A DNA stretch of 64,000 bases, taken from the NCBI GenBank assembly GCA_041393395.1, contig JAWKKG010000006.1, positions 310,001-374,000 on the forward strand, in the 5' to 3' direction. The number at the start of each line of letters is the position of its first letter. Position 1 is the first letter of the stretch. Source of the stretch: JAGQIB01 sp041393395 (GTDB lineage: Bacteria; ARS69). Of this stretch, positions 15,098 through 23,621 are shown piece by piece. The position numbers and the translations under genes were made by a program. The notes under the pieces were generated by a model. It was not told where the DNA came from and did not search any database. It saw nothing but the letters and a program-made list of their open reading frames with translations.

Positions 15098-18000
15098 ATG
15101 CGCACGGACCGATCGACGTCGGTCCCCGCGACCGACTCGCTCGTTGGATCGACCATCCTCCACTATCGCGTGCTCGAAGAACTCGGGCGCGGCGGTCGGG
15201 GTCGTGTGTACCTCGCCGAGGATCGTCGCCTCGAGCGGCACGTCGCGCTCAAGGTTCTCGACGCCCCCGCCCTGCGCGAGACCGGCATCCTCGCGGAGCT
15301 CGAGCGGGAAGCCCACACGCTCGCCGCCGTCAGCCACCCGAACATCGCCACGATCTACTCGCTCGAGAGCGAGGGCGACCTCCACTTCATCACGATGGAG
15401 CTCGTGCGCGGGGAGACGCTCGCGTGTCGCCTGCAGTCCGGCGCGCTGTCGCCGGATCGTGCGTACGACGTGGCGCGCCAGATCGCGAGCGCGATGGAAG
15501 CCGCGCACGTCAGCGGCGTCGTGCACGACGATCTGAAACCCGGAAACATCCACGTCACACCGGACGGACGCGTCAAGGTCCTGGACTTCGGACTCGCGCA
15601 GATGTTCCGGCCGGGCGCGCCGCCGACCGACGACTCCACGGTCCGCACGCGCGATCTCGGCTTCGCGGGCACGCCGGGCTACATGAGCCCCGAGCAGCTG
15701 CGCGGACAGGCCACCGGCGCGAGCACCGACGTCTGGGCCCTGGGCTGCGTGCTCTGGGAATGCCTGACGGGGCGGCCGGCGTTCGGCGGCGCGACGTTCC
15801 CCGACCGCGTGGCCGCGACGCTGGAACGCGAACCCGACTGGGCGAGCCTGCCGTCGGAGGTGAGTGATCGCATCCGCACGCTCCTCGCGCGCTGTCTCGC
15901 GAAGGATCCGGGCGGCCGCCCCGCGTCGATGGCGGACGTGCGGACGGAGATCGAGGAAGAGATCACGGACCGACGTCTCGGCCGGGAGACGTCGCGGGCG
16001 CGGGGTCCGGCCGGAAAGGCTGTCCCGTCGGTGCCGCGGCCGCTCGACTCGTTCGTGGGGCGCGCGCGGGAGATCGCCCACCTCGAGAGCGTGCTCCGGG
16101 AGGCCTCGATCGTCACGCTCACGGGCCCGGCGGGCTGCGGCAAGACCCGACTCGCGATCGAGGTCGCGCACCGCGCGGCCGGCGCGTTTCCGGACGGCGT
16201 CTGGTTCGTGGAGTTCGCGCCGACCCGCGATCCCGACCTCGTGTGGACCGCCGTCGCCTCGACGCTCGGCATCACGGAGGAGCCGCAGCAATCGCTGTCG
16301 GTCACCGTGCGCTCCGGCCTGCGCGATCGCCGCGCCCTGCTCGTGCTCGACAACTGCGAGCACGTCCTCGAGGCGAGCGCGCGGCTCATCGAGGATCTCT
16401 GTCGCTCGAATCCGCGGCTCCGCGTGCTCGCCACGAGTCGCGAAGCGCTGCACGTTCCGGGCGAACGCGCCTTCGCGGTGCCTTCGCTCGGTCTCCCGGG
16501 CGGAGACGTCGGCGATCCGCTCGCACTCCGCGATGTCGAGGCGGTACGCCTCCTCGTCGACCGGATCCGCGCAGCCGACCCGACCTTCGACGTCACCCGC
16601 GAGAACGCCGCCGTCCTCGCGAAGATCTGCGCTCGCCTCGATGGTATCCCGCTCGCCCTCGAGCTCGCCGCGGCCCGGGTGCGGTCCCTCTCGCTCTCCG
16701 AGATCGCGGAGCGCCTGGACGAGTGTTTCTGCCTTCTCACCGGCGGGGCGGCGACGTCGTTGCCGAAGCAGCAGACGCTGCGCGCGTCGATCGACTGGAG
16801 CTACGAGCTGCTGACCGAGGAGGAACGTCGCCTGTTCCGCGCGCTGTCCGTGTTCGCGGGCGGATGGACCCTCGATGCGGCGGAACGGGTGGGCGCGACG
16901 GAAGGCGCCGCGGACTGGCGCATCCTCGACCGGCACTGCCACCTCGTCGAGAAGTCACTCGTCGAGCGGGTGACGGAGGCGAGCGGCCCGGGGGAGCGAT
17001 CGCGCTACCGCATGCTCGAGATCATGCGGCAGTACGCGGCGGCTCGACTCTGCGAGCGGGGCGAGGAGAAGGCCGTCCGGGCGCGCCATCTCGCGCACTT
17101 TCTCTCCCTGGCGGAAGCCGCCGAGCCCCACCTGCGCGACGCCGCGCAGACCGAGTGGATCGGTCGGCTCGATCGCGAGCGCGACAACCTGCAGGTCGCG
17201 TTCCAGACCGCGGACCACGACGACGATCCCGAGCTCGGCCTGCGACTCGCGGGCGCGCTCGGCCGCTACTGGCTCGTGCGCGGGCGATGGGACGAAGGCC
17301 GCGGCTACTGCCGGCGTGTGCTCGATCGCACCCAGGAGCACCCGGGCTCGGTCGCGCAGGGGCGCACGCTGAACGCGTCCGGCAATCTCGCGTTCCACCA
17401 GGGACACTACGAGCAGGCCCGGCGGGATCATCTCGCCGCCCTCGCGATTCGCCGCGCGATCGGCGACGCGACGGGCGAGGCGAACTCGCTGAACAACCTG
17501 GGCGAGATCGCCCGCATCCAGGGCGATCACGATCTCGCGCGCAGCTCGTACGAGGCGGCCCGCGAGATCCAGGAACGCGTCCAGGATCAGTGGGGCCTCG
17601 CCGTATCGCTGAACAACCTCGGCGAGATCGCGCAGGTGCAGGGCGATCTCGACACCGCCGAGGACCTGCACGGGAGAGCGCTCGGCCTGTGGGCGGAGAT
17701 CCGGGACCGGTGGGGCGCCGCCTGGTCGCTCGGGAACCTCGGCTACGTCGCGACGCAGCGCGGCGATCTCGAGGAGGCGCGTTCGTACTATGCGCGCAGT
17801 CTCGCGAAGAGCCGCGAGATCCGCGACGAGTTCGGGATCGCGCTCTGCCAGCACGCGCTGGGCGACGTGGCCGCGCGGCAGGGCGATCCCGATCGGGCGC
17901 TCGCGCACCACACGGAGAGCCTCGCGCTGCGGCGACGTCTCGGCGATCGCAAGGGGATCGCGGAGTCGCTGGAGGCGCTCGCCCTGCTGCCGGGAGGTTC

Positions 18001-18232
18001 GCCGAAACTCGCGGTGCGGATCCTCGGCGCCGCGGAGGCGATCCGCGAGACGATTCACGCCCCGGTCCCGGAGTCGCGGCGCACGGATCTCCGCGCGCTC
18101 GCCGAGCGCCTGCGCGCCGAGCTCGGCGACGCGAAGTTCCGTTCCACGTGGGAGGCCGGACGGGACCTCGCGGCGGACGAGGCGGCCGCCCTTGCGCTCG
18201 CGCGGAACGAGACGTCGGCTACTCGTCGATGA
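15098..18232 (+). CDS. Ser/Thr protein kinase fused to an NB-ARC/LuxR-like ATPase and TPR repeats
   Basis: A 1044-residue multidomain signalling protein. Residues ~23-285 are a Hanks-type kinase: Gly loop GRGGRGRV (30-37), Lys52, catalytic loop VVHDDLKPGN with Asp145, DFG at 163-165, and MSPEQLRG. The usual HRD Arg is Asp144. Residues ~318-600 form a P-loop ATPase (Walker A GPAGCGKT, 343-350; Walker B LLVLDNCEHV) as in AfsR/MalT-type STAND proteins, then a winged-helix stretch (ASIDWSYELLTEEERRLFRAL). From ~residue 720 there are at least five TPR units (SLNNLGEIAR, SLNNLGEIAQ, SLGNLGYVAT). ATG 15098 has GAAGGG upstream; the longer frame to 14984 runs over the operator sites. Its 3' end overlaps the anti-sigma gene by 14 bp, tail to tail. 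Confidence 0.93.
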   Translation: MRTDRSTSVPATDSLVGSTILHYRVLEELGRGGRGRVYLAEDRRLERHVALKVLDAPALRETGILAELEREAHTLAAVSHPNIATIYSLESEGDLHFITMELVRGETLACRLQSGALSPDRAYDVARQIASAMEAAHVSGVVHDDLKPGNIHVTPDGRVKVLDFGLAQMFRPGAPPTDDSTVRTRDLGFAGTPGYMSPEQLRGQATGASTDVWALGCVLWECLTGRPAFGGATFPDRVAATLEREPDWASLPSEVSDRIRTLLARCLAKDPGGRPASMADVRTEIEEEITDRRLGRETSRARGPAGKAVPSVPRPLDSFVGRAREIAHLESVLREASIVTLTGPAGCGKTRLAIEVAHRAAGAFPDGVWFVEFAPTRDPDLVWTAVASTLGITEEPQQSLSVTVRSGLRDRRALLVLDNCEHVLEASARLIEDLCRSNPRLRVLATSREALHVPGERAFAVPSLGLPGGDVGDPLALRDVEAVRLLVDRIRAADPTFDVTRENAAVLAKICARLDGIPLALELAAARVRSLSLSEIAERLDECFCLLTGGAATSLPKQQTLRASIDWSYELLTEEERRLFRALSVFAGGWTLDAAERVGATEGAADWRILDRHCHLVEKSLVERVTEASGPGERSRYRMLEIMRQYAAARLCERGEEKAVRARHLAHFLSLAEAAEPHLRDAAQTEWIGRLDRERDNLQVAFQTADHDDDPELGLRLAGALGRYWLVRGRWDEGRGYCRRVLDRTQEHPGSVAQGRTLNASGNLAFHQGHYEQARRDHLAALAIRRAIGDATGEANSLNNLGEIARIQGDHDLARSSYEAAREIQERVQDQWGLAVSLNNLGEIAQVQGDLDTAEDLHGRALGLWAEIRDRWGAAWSLGNLGYVATQRGDLEEARSYYARSLAKSREIRDEFGIALCQHALGDVAARQGDPDRALAHHTESLALRRRLGDRKGIAESLEALALLPGGSPKLAVRILGAAEAIRETIHAPVPESRRTDLRALAERLRAELGDAKFRSTWEAGRDLAADEAAALALARNETSATRR

Positions 18233-19052
18233 GCTTCGGCAGCATCGCGTCGCGCAGCATGCCGAGCTTCTGGGACTCCATGTCGAGGATCGGGCCGGAG
18301 TAGGAGTCCTTGGACTCGTACATCGTGCGGCGCATGCCGCCGGGCACGTGGTGGACCTGCTCGAGGTCGCGACGTTCCATGATCGCGACCTCGCCCTCGA
18401 ACACGCACACGCAGGTCGACGTCGGGGTGCAGATGACGGCGAGCGTCGTGCCCGTCACGTCGACCATGGCGACCGGCGAGTCCACGTGCAGCCGCGCGCC
18501 CGCGAATCTCGGGCCGGTCACGATGCGAACCTCGCCGTCCTCGATCGTGCACGTGGACGAACGGTTCCACCAGCGGGCCGGCGGATCCGGCAGCAGCAAC
18601 CCGGTGCCGGGAGTGATCTGCATCACCAACGTTCCCGCGCTCGCGAGATCGAACGGCTCCTCGCCCTCGACCTGCACGTGCACGCCGCCGCGCAGCACGT
18701 CCGGCAGCGCCGGGTCGCTCGCCGCGTAGACCTGGTCGCCCACGCGCAGCCGCGCCACGCTCGTGGGATCGAGCGCGTGCCACGCCGGTCCGCGGTTCAG
18801 CACCACGAACAGGCCGGCGAGCACGGCCGCGAGCGCCAGCGGGAACGCGACCCGCACCGCGAACGGGATCACCTTCCCGTCGCCGCCGGCCGGGGCCGGC
18901 GCCTCGCTCGACGTCTCGGGAATCTCCCCGGCCACGAACTGCGCGCGCAGGCGGGCGCGGAAGTCCTCGCGCGCCGGCACGTCCGGCAGCGCGGAGATCT
19001 CCGTGACCAGGCGCTGCTCGCGCGGGCCGAGAGGTTCGTTCGTGTCGCTCAT
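18219..19052 (-). CDS. FecR-domain anti-sigma factor
   Basis: A 277-residue single-pass membrane protein. It has a cytosolic N-terminus (residues 1-65, with REQRLVTEISALPDVPAREDFRARL), one membrane helix (~67-88, VRVAFPLALAAVLAGLFVVL) and a periplasmic FecR-like domain. That domain contains DLASAGTLVMQITPGT, DGEVRIVTGPRFAGARLHVDSP and VDVTGTTLAVICTPTSTCVCVFEGEV; the stretch linking a target-type strand to VFEGEV is characteristic. The start overlaps the sigma factor stop (ATGA), so stoichiometric co-translation with its sigma factor is expected. It would hold the ECF sigma factor inactive until an envelope signal arrives. The stop overlaps the end of the convergent kinase gene by 14 bp. Confidence 0.88.
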   Translation of the reverse strand: MSDTNEPLGPREQRLVTEISALPDVPAREDFRARLRAQFVAGEIPETSSEAPAPAGGDGKVIPFAVRVAFPLALAAVLAGLFVVLNRGPAWHALDPTSVARLRVGDQVYAASDPALPDVLRGGVHVQVEGEEPFDLASAGTLVMQITPGTGLLLPDPPARWWNRSSTCTIEDGEVRIVTGPRFAGARLHVDSPVAMVDVTGTTLAVICTPTSTCVCVFEGEVAIMERRDLEQVHHVPGGMRRTMYESKDSYSGPILDMESQKLGMLRDAMLPKLIDE

Positions 19053-19612
19053 GGTGCTTCCCCGAGAATGTCGCCGAGCGCCTGCAGCGCCCGCGAGTAC
19101 CGCTTTCGGATGGCCGGATAGGTCGCGCCCAGCGCCTCCGCGATCTCCTGGTGCGAGAGCCCCTTCCAGTCGTGCAGCAGGACCACCTCGCGCAACGTGT
19201 CCGGGAGCTCCGTGATCGCCCGCTGGACCGCGGCCGCGCGCTCGGCGCCGAGCAGGTCGCGCTCCGGCGAGTCGTTCGACACGGGGTGGTTCTTCTCCCA
19301 GTCCGCGAGATCCGCCAGCGGCACCGTGCGTTCGCCCGCCTTGTGGTGACGGCCCCGCCACACCTCGCGGCAGGCGTTGCACGTGATCGCCGTCAGCCAG
19401 GGCCAGGGATCCCGCGAGGAATCGAGTCGGTCCAGTGCCCGGTGCACCTTGAGGAAGACCTCCTGCGTCACGTCCTCCGCCGCCGTGGGATTGCCGAGCA
19501 TGCGCGCGGCGAGCCCGTGAATGGCGTCGATGTACCGGTCGAAGAACCGGCCGAGGGCCTCCGGATCGCGCGCCCGCACCTTCTCCAGCTCCTCCCGCGG
19601 GGGCGCCTCCAC
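19049..19612 (-). CDS. ECF-type RNA polymerase sigma factor
   Basis: A sigma-70 ECF subunit of about 187 residues. Region 2 is seen in DPEALGRFFDRYIDAIHGLAARMLGNPTAAEDVTQEVFLKVHRALDRL, with the conserved EDVTQEVFLKV motif. Region 4 is seen in ITELPDTLREVVLLHDWKGLSHQEIAEALGATYPAIRKRYSRAL, whose HTH contacts the -35 element. The start is uncertain: GTG 19612 is used here, while GTG 19579 has the better SD (GGGAGGAG) and gives 176 residues. The anti-sigma gene follows with an ATGA overlap. It probably controls an envelope or secretion response; target promoters were not identified. Confidence 0.9.
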   Translation of the reverse strand: MEAPPREELEKVRARDPEALGRFFDRYIDAIHGLAARMLGNPTAAEDVTQEVFLKVHRALDRLDSSRDPWPWLTAITCNACREVWRGRHHKAGERTVPLADLADWEKNHPVSNDSPERDLLGAERAAAVQRAITELPDTLREVVLLHDWKGLSHQEIAEALGATYPAIRKRYSRALQALGDILGEAP

Positions 19613-19826
19613 CCGGATGCGGCCCGACGGCCCGGTCGCCGGCCCCCCGCTCCCTCCGGATATGCCGGGCGCGAGGAAATGTGTCCGAAACACCGGCCGC
19701 AAAGGAGGACTCCGGGAGAGAGGAGGCGCCGGGGCAGACGCGGCGGCGAGTATAGGCCAAGAATGGCGAAGTCGGGGAACAGGTGCGAGGGCCGCCCGGA
19801 CGAACGCCGGCGAGGATGGGGCGCGT

Positions 19827-20582
19827 CTAGCCCTCCTCGTTCTCGCCCCCGGCGGAAGCCAACCGCAGCATCTCCGCCGCTCGCATCCACCCGGCGGTGA
19901 GCTCCGCCTGCCGCGAGCCCACCAGGATCCCCGCCTTCGCCTGCGGATCCGCCTGCCGCGCCGCCACGATCTCCGCCGCCGAGCGGCCGCCACGGTCCTT
20001 CGCCGCGGGGTCGGCGCCGCGTTCGAGCAGCAGCGCCACCACGTCGTCGCGGCCCCAGTACGCGGCGAAGTGCAGCGGTGTGCGATGGTCCACGCGTCCG
20101 TTCGGATCCTCGCCTTCGTCCAGCGCCTCGCGCACGCGCTCGAGCAGGCCGTAGCCGGCCGCGTGGTGCAGGTCGGCCGCGGCGCCGCGCGCGAACAGGA
20201 AGCGCACGATCGCGGACTGGCCGGTCTCGTTCGCCCAGTCGATCGGGGGGCGCTTCGTCTTCGTGTCGGGCACGTCGATCTCGGCGTCGAGATCGAGGAA
20301 CAGCTCGACCTGATCGCGATGGCCGTGCCGCGCGGCGTGGTGCAGCGGCGTGCCGCCGTCCTCCGTCTTCGCGAGCAGACGGGGATCGTCGCGGACGAGC
20401 TCGCCGACCTCTTCGAACCGGCCGGCGCGAATCGCGTCGAAGAACGCGGCAAGCGCGTCCTTCGGCTTCGCGGCGGTCGGGGCCGGGGCCGCGTCGGGAG
20501 GCGAGTGCGGCGCGGACGCCGTCCCCGGCGCCTCCGCCGCGCGCTTCTCGCCACGGCCGAACAGCTTCGCGAGCCAGTTCAT
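19827..20582 (-). CDS. Ankyrin-repeat protein
   Basis: A 251-residue soluble protein. After a short hydrophobic/basic N-terminus (MNWLAKLFGRGEKR) and an Ala/Pro-rich linker (~20-45), it has 4-5 ankyrin repeats: DGGTPLHHAARHGHRDQVELFLDLDAEID, then KTKRPPIDWANETGQSAIVRFLFARGA, then HRTPLHFAAYWGRDDVVALLLERGADP. A helical C-terminal segment (QAELTAGWMRAAEMLRLA) follows. There is no signal peptide, so the protein is probably cytosolic and mediates protein binding; the partner is unknown. Start ATG 20582 overlaps the stop of the membrane glycosyltransferase-like gene (ATGA), which makes that protein the most obvious functional partner. Confidence 0.9.
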   Translation of the reverse strand: MNWLAKLFGRGEKRAAEAPGTASAPHSPPDAAPAPTAAKPKDALAAFFDAIRAGRFEEVGELVRDDPRLLAKTEDGGTPLHHAARHGHRDQVELFLDLDAEIDVPDTKTKRPPIDWANETGQSAIVRFLFARGAAADLHHAAGYGLLERVREALDEGEDPNGRVDHRTPLHFAAYWGRDDVVALLLERGADPAAKDRGGRSAAEIVAARQADPQAKAGILVGSRQAELTAGWMRAAEMLRLASAGGENEEG

Positions 20583-22654
20583 GGCTTCTCCTCGTACGGC
20601 GACATCTCGAACGAGAACCGGCTGAGGTCCTGCCGCAGAGGATAAGTCTTCTCGCGCCACGTTCGCAGCGACGCGCGACCGTCGCGCGCCCAGAACGTCA
20701 CGGTGCCGCCGCCGCGGACGGCGAGGCGCGTGATCTCCTTCAGCCCCGCGACCGGCGGCGGGCCCTGCCCCACGAAGAACTCGTGCTCCGGCCGCGGTTC
20801 GTAGCCGCGCTCCGCGTACATCACCCACGTGTGGTGGCCGATCGTCCACGGGTCGCCGGGCTCCCAGTGCCAGAGCGGCTTCGACACCTGGAACAGGATC
20901 TGGGAGTAGTCCACGGCCTCGCGCTCGCTGCCGGCGAGGAACAGCGTCTTCCGCCCGAACTCGCGATCGGCGACGTACGGCGGCACGGACGCCGGCCGGC
21001 ACAGCGCGATCACCGCGAGCGCGGACCCCGTGAGCACACCGGCCACCCAGCGGTCCCGCGCTCCGCCGCCGCCCGCGCCGAGCCAGCGCAACGTCGCGGC
21101 CATCGGCAGCAGCGCCGCCGGCATGAAGTAGTGCACGTTCTTGTTCGGCGACATCACGAAGAACGCGACCCACAGCAACGCGAGCAACCCGAGGTGCCTC
21201 GCGACGCGATCTCCGCGCACGATCGCGCCCAGCATCCCGAGCGCCGGCAACCCGCCGGCCAGAAGCGCGAACCACCCCGCGGCCTTCGCCTTGCGGAGCC
21301 ACGGCTCGGCCGCGAACCGCGCGCGACCCTGGAAGTACTTCTCGTACCACTCGCCGATCATCGCGTCGAAGGAGCCGTTCGACTTCGTGTAGATCACGAG
21401 CAGCACCGCGTACGCGAGCGCCATCGCCGCGAACCCGAAGCCGAACTTCCAGACGTCGCGACGACGGCCGCCGCTCACGAGCAACCCCGCCACGCCGACC
21501 AGCCCCGCGAACATGAGACCGCTCGGGAACGTGAGCACGGAGAGCAACGCCGCGAGCGCCGCGAGGAACGGTGCGCCGGCCTCCAGCAGCAGGAACGCGG
21601 CCATCGCGAAGCCCGTGACCATCCACTCCTCGACCGGCGAGCAGCCGAGGTCCCCGTGGAACGGGTGGTAACCGGCGTAGTACGCGCCCACCATCGCGGA
21701 CAGCAGCGCGACCGCGAACATCGGGACGGCGACGGACGCGGCCCCGCCGGCCGCATCGCCTCCGGCGCCGCCCACCGTGCCGACCCCGACCCGCGCTCGC
21801 CCGCGCGCCGCGAGGTCCGCGCTCGCGAACATCATGAGCCCCAGGAAGAACAGCGCCGGCAATCGCACCGCCGCCTCGCAGTCGCCCACGAGCCCGATCG
21901 TGAACCACACGGGATAGGCCACGAACATGAACGTGGGATAGAAGCCCCACGCGCCGGACTCGAGATCCCACGACGGCAGCGCGCGCTCCGCCAAACTCGC
22001 CGCGAAGCCGTGCACCTCGGTGGCGTCGCCCTCGAGCGCTTCCGTGGTGAACTTGCCGGGCATGAAGATCCACACCGCCGCGATCAGCAGAGCGACCGCG
22101 ATGGCCGGGATCACGACCTCGCGCCAGGTCGTCTCGCCCGTTTGGCCATCGCCGCTGCCTTCGCGCGGCCACGCCGGCGCGCCCGGCACGCGCCACGCGC
22201 CGAGCGCGAGCGCCGCCCCATCCACGACCGCCACCGTGAGGTACAGGCAGGACCGTCCCGCCAGTCCGGGCGCGATTCCCTGGGCCACGACCCACGCCAG
22301 CGCCACCGCGAACGTCGAGAGCACCACCGCCGCCGTGACCGTCGCGGCGCGGTGCGGGAGGCGTCGACCCGCGGCGCGCAGGATCAGCAGCCCCGGCGCG
22401 ACGAACACCCCGAACCCGCCGGCCACGAGCACAAGGGTCGCGAGCAGCGTCCCCGCGAAGGAGCCGCCGTCCGCGGGAAGCAGCACGACATCCTGGAATC
22501 CGGGGACGGCGCTCGGGTTGCCGCCGCTCATCCCGCTCGCGGCGCCGGTCCCGATCGCGACCGCGAGCGCCGTCGCGGCGGCGGCCACGAGCAGCGGCCC
22601 GAACGCGAGCGTCGCCGCGCCGATCAGACCGCGGGCGCCGTCAGCGCCCTTCAT
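20579..22654 (-). CDS. Polytopic membrane protein, GT-C/GT39-like glycosyltransferase candidate
   Basis: A 691-residue integral membrane protein with about 12 hydrophobic segments. The first periplasmic loop after the first membrane block carries EGDATEVHGFAASLAERALPSW, whose acidic D..E pattern resembles the catalytic loop of GT-C (PMT/ArnT-like) enzymes that use polyprenyl-phosphate sugars. A similar D..SEVQG pattern occurs in the GT39-like gene at 36210. The last ~170 residues are soluble, with VDYSQILFQVSKPLWHWEPGDPW. The gene overlaps the upstream GT2 gene by 14 bp and the ankyrin gene by 4. The family assignment is tentative. A GT2 polyprenyl-phosphate glycosyltransferase directly upstream supports a donor-transferase pairing. 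Confidence 0.7.
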   Translation of the reverse strand: MKGADGARGLIGAATLAFGPLLVAAAATALAVAIGTGAASGMSGGNPSAVPGFQDVVLLPADGGSFAGTLLATLVLVAGGFGVFVAPGLLILRAAGRRLPHRAATVTAAVVLSTFAVALAWVVAQGIAPGLAGRSCLYLTVAVVDGAALALGAWRVPGAPAWPREGSGDGQTGETTWREVVIPAIAVALLIAAVWIFMPGKFTTEALEGDATEVHGFAASLAERALPSWDLESGAWGFYPTFMFVAYPVWFTIGLVGDCEAAVRLPALFFLGLMMFASADLAARGRARVGVGTVGGAGGDAAGGAASVAVPMFAVALLSAMVGAYYAGYHPFHGDLGCSPVEEWMVTGFAMAAFLLLEAGAPFLAALAALLSVLTFPSGLMFAGLVGVAGLLVSGGRRRDVWKFGFGFAAMALAYAVLLVIYTKSNGSFDAMIGEWYEKYFQGRARFAAEPWLRKAKAAGWFALLAGGLPALGMLGAIVRGDRVARHLGLLALLWVAFFVMSPNKNVHYFMPAALLPMAATLRWLGAGGGGARDRWVAGVLTGSALAVIALCRPASVPPYVADREFGRKTLFLAGSEREAVDYSQILFQVSKPLWHWEPGDPWTIGHHTWVMYAERGYEPRPEHEFFVGQGPPPVAGLKEITRLAVRGGGTVTFWARDGRASLRTWREKTYPLRQDLSRFSFEMSPYEEKP

Positions 22655-23396
22655 CGATCCGCTTCAGCACGGCGCGGAGCGAGCCGCGCAGGCGCACGAG
22701 CGCCACGAGGTCGTCCCAGATCGTACGCAGGAGCTGCACGCGCGTGTCGAGATCCTCGATCCAGTCCACGGGCACCTCGCCGATCCGGTGGCCGGACTTC
22801 TCGGCGAGCACGAGGAGCTCCGTGTCGAAGAACCACTTGCGATCCTCCACGTGCGGCACGAGACGTTTCACCGCCTCGCGTCGCATGCCCTTGAATCCGC
22901 ACTGCGCGTCCGTGAAGCGCGTGCCGAAGAACGCCTTCACGAGCACGTTGTAGCCGCGGGAGAGGACCTCGCGCTTGAAGCTGCGCGTGGTGTCGGCGTC
23001 GTGGCGGAGGCGCGACCCGATCACGACGTCGGCGCCGTCTTCCAGCAGTGCGAGCATCTTCGGAAACGCGCTCAGGTTCGTGGAGAGATCCACGTCCATG
23101 TACGTCACGAACTCGGCCGGGCTCTCGAGCCACACCTGCTTCAGCGCGCCGCCGCGCCCCTTCTGCGGCAGCCGCACGTAGTCCACGTGCGGGTACTCGT
23201 CGCACAGGCGACGTCCTACCTCCTCGGTGCGATCGATGGACGCGTTGTCCGTGATGAGGATGCGGTACGGGACGTGCACGTGCTCGCGGAGGAAGGCCGA
23301 GAGCGTGGAGACGCTCACCGGCAGCGCGCGCTCCTCGTTGTAGACGGGGATCATCACGTCCACCCGGGGCGTCACTCGACTGTCGACTGGAGACAA
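22641..23396 (-). CDS. GT2 family glycosyltransferase, dolichyl/polyprenyl-phosphate-sugar synthase type
   Basis: A 251-residue cytosolic or membrane-associated GT-A enzyme like Dpm1/DPG synthase, transferring a sugar from a nucleotide donor to polyprenyl phosphate. Motifs are VDVMIPVYNEERALPVSV, LITDNASIDRTEEV, the DxD-type TYMDVDLSTN, and GSRLRHDADTTRSF followed by TDAQCGFKGMRREA. It lacks the C-terminal membrane helices of some relatives. The start is not certain: TTG 23396 (GGAGG four bases upstream) is used; GTG 23375 would remove seven residues. It is the first gene of a three-gene operon with a membrane transferase candidate and an ankyrin protein. Confidence 0.88.
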   Translation of the reverse strand: MSPVDSRVTPRVDVMIPVYNEERALPVSVSTLSAFLREHVHVPYRILITDNASIDRTEEVGRRLCDEYPHVDYVRLPQKGRGGALKQVWLESPAEFVTYMDVDLSTNLSAFPKMLALLEDGADVVIGSRLRHDADTTRSFKREVLSRGYNVLVKAFFGTRFTDAQCGFKGMRREAVKRLVPHVEDRKWFFDTELLVLAEKSGHRIGEVPVDWIEDLDTRVQLLRTIWDDLVALVRLRGSLRAVLKRIDEGR

Positions 23397-23621
23397 GGGA
23401 CCTCCGGGCGCGCCGGGTCGGGGGCGGGCGTTCCGGATGATCTTAACGCGGGCCGGGCGGATCTCGCCAGAGAGGCGCGGCTCACGCCGGCACCCGCTTC
23501 GCCGGCCTCCGGGCGCGGCCGTCAGCGAAGCCGAACTTCGACCAGAACTCCCCCGAATCGACAGCATCGACGGAACCGTCCCCACCCGCCATACTGCCCG
23601 CGAACATTCTCCGGAGCGCCC

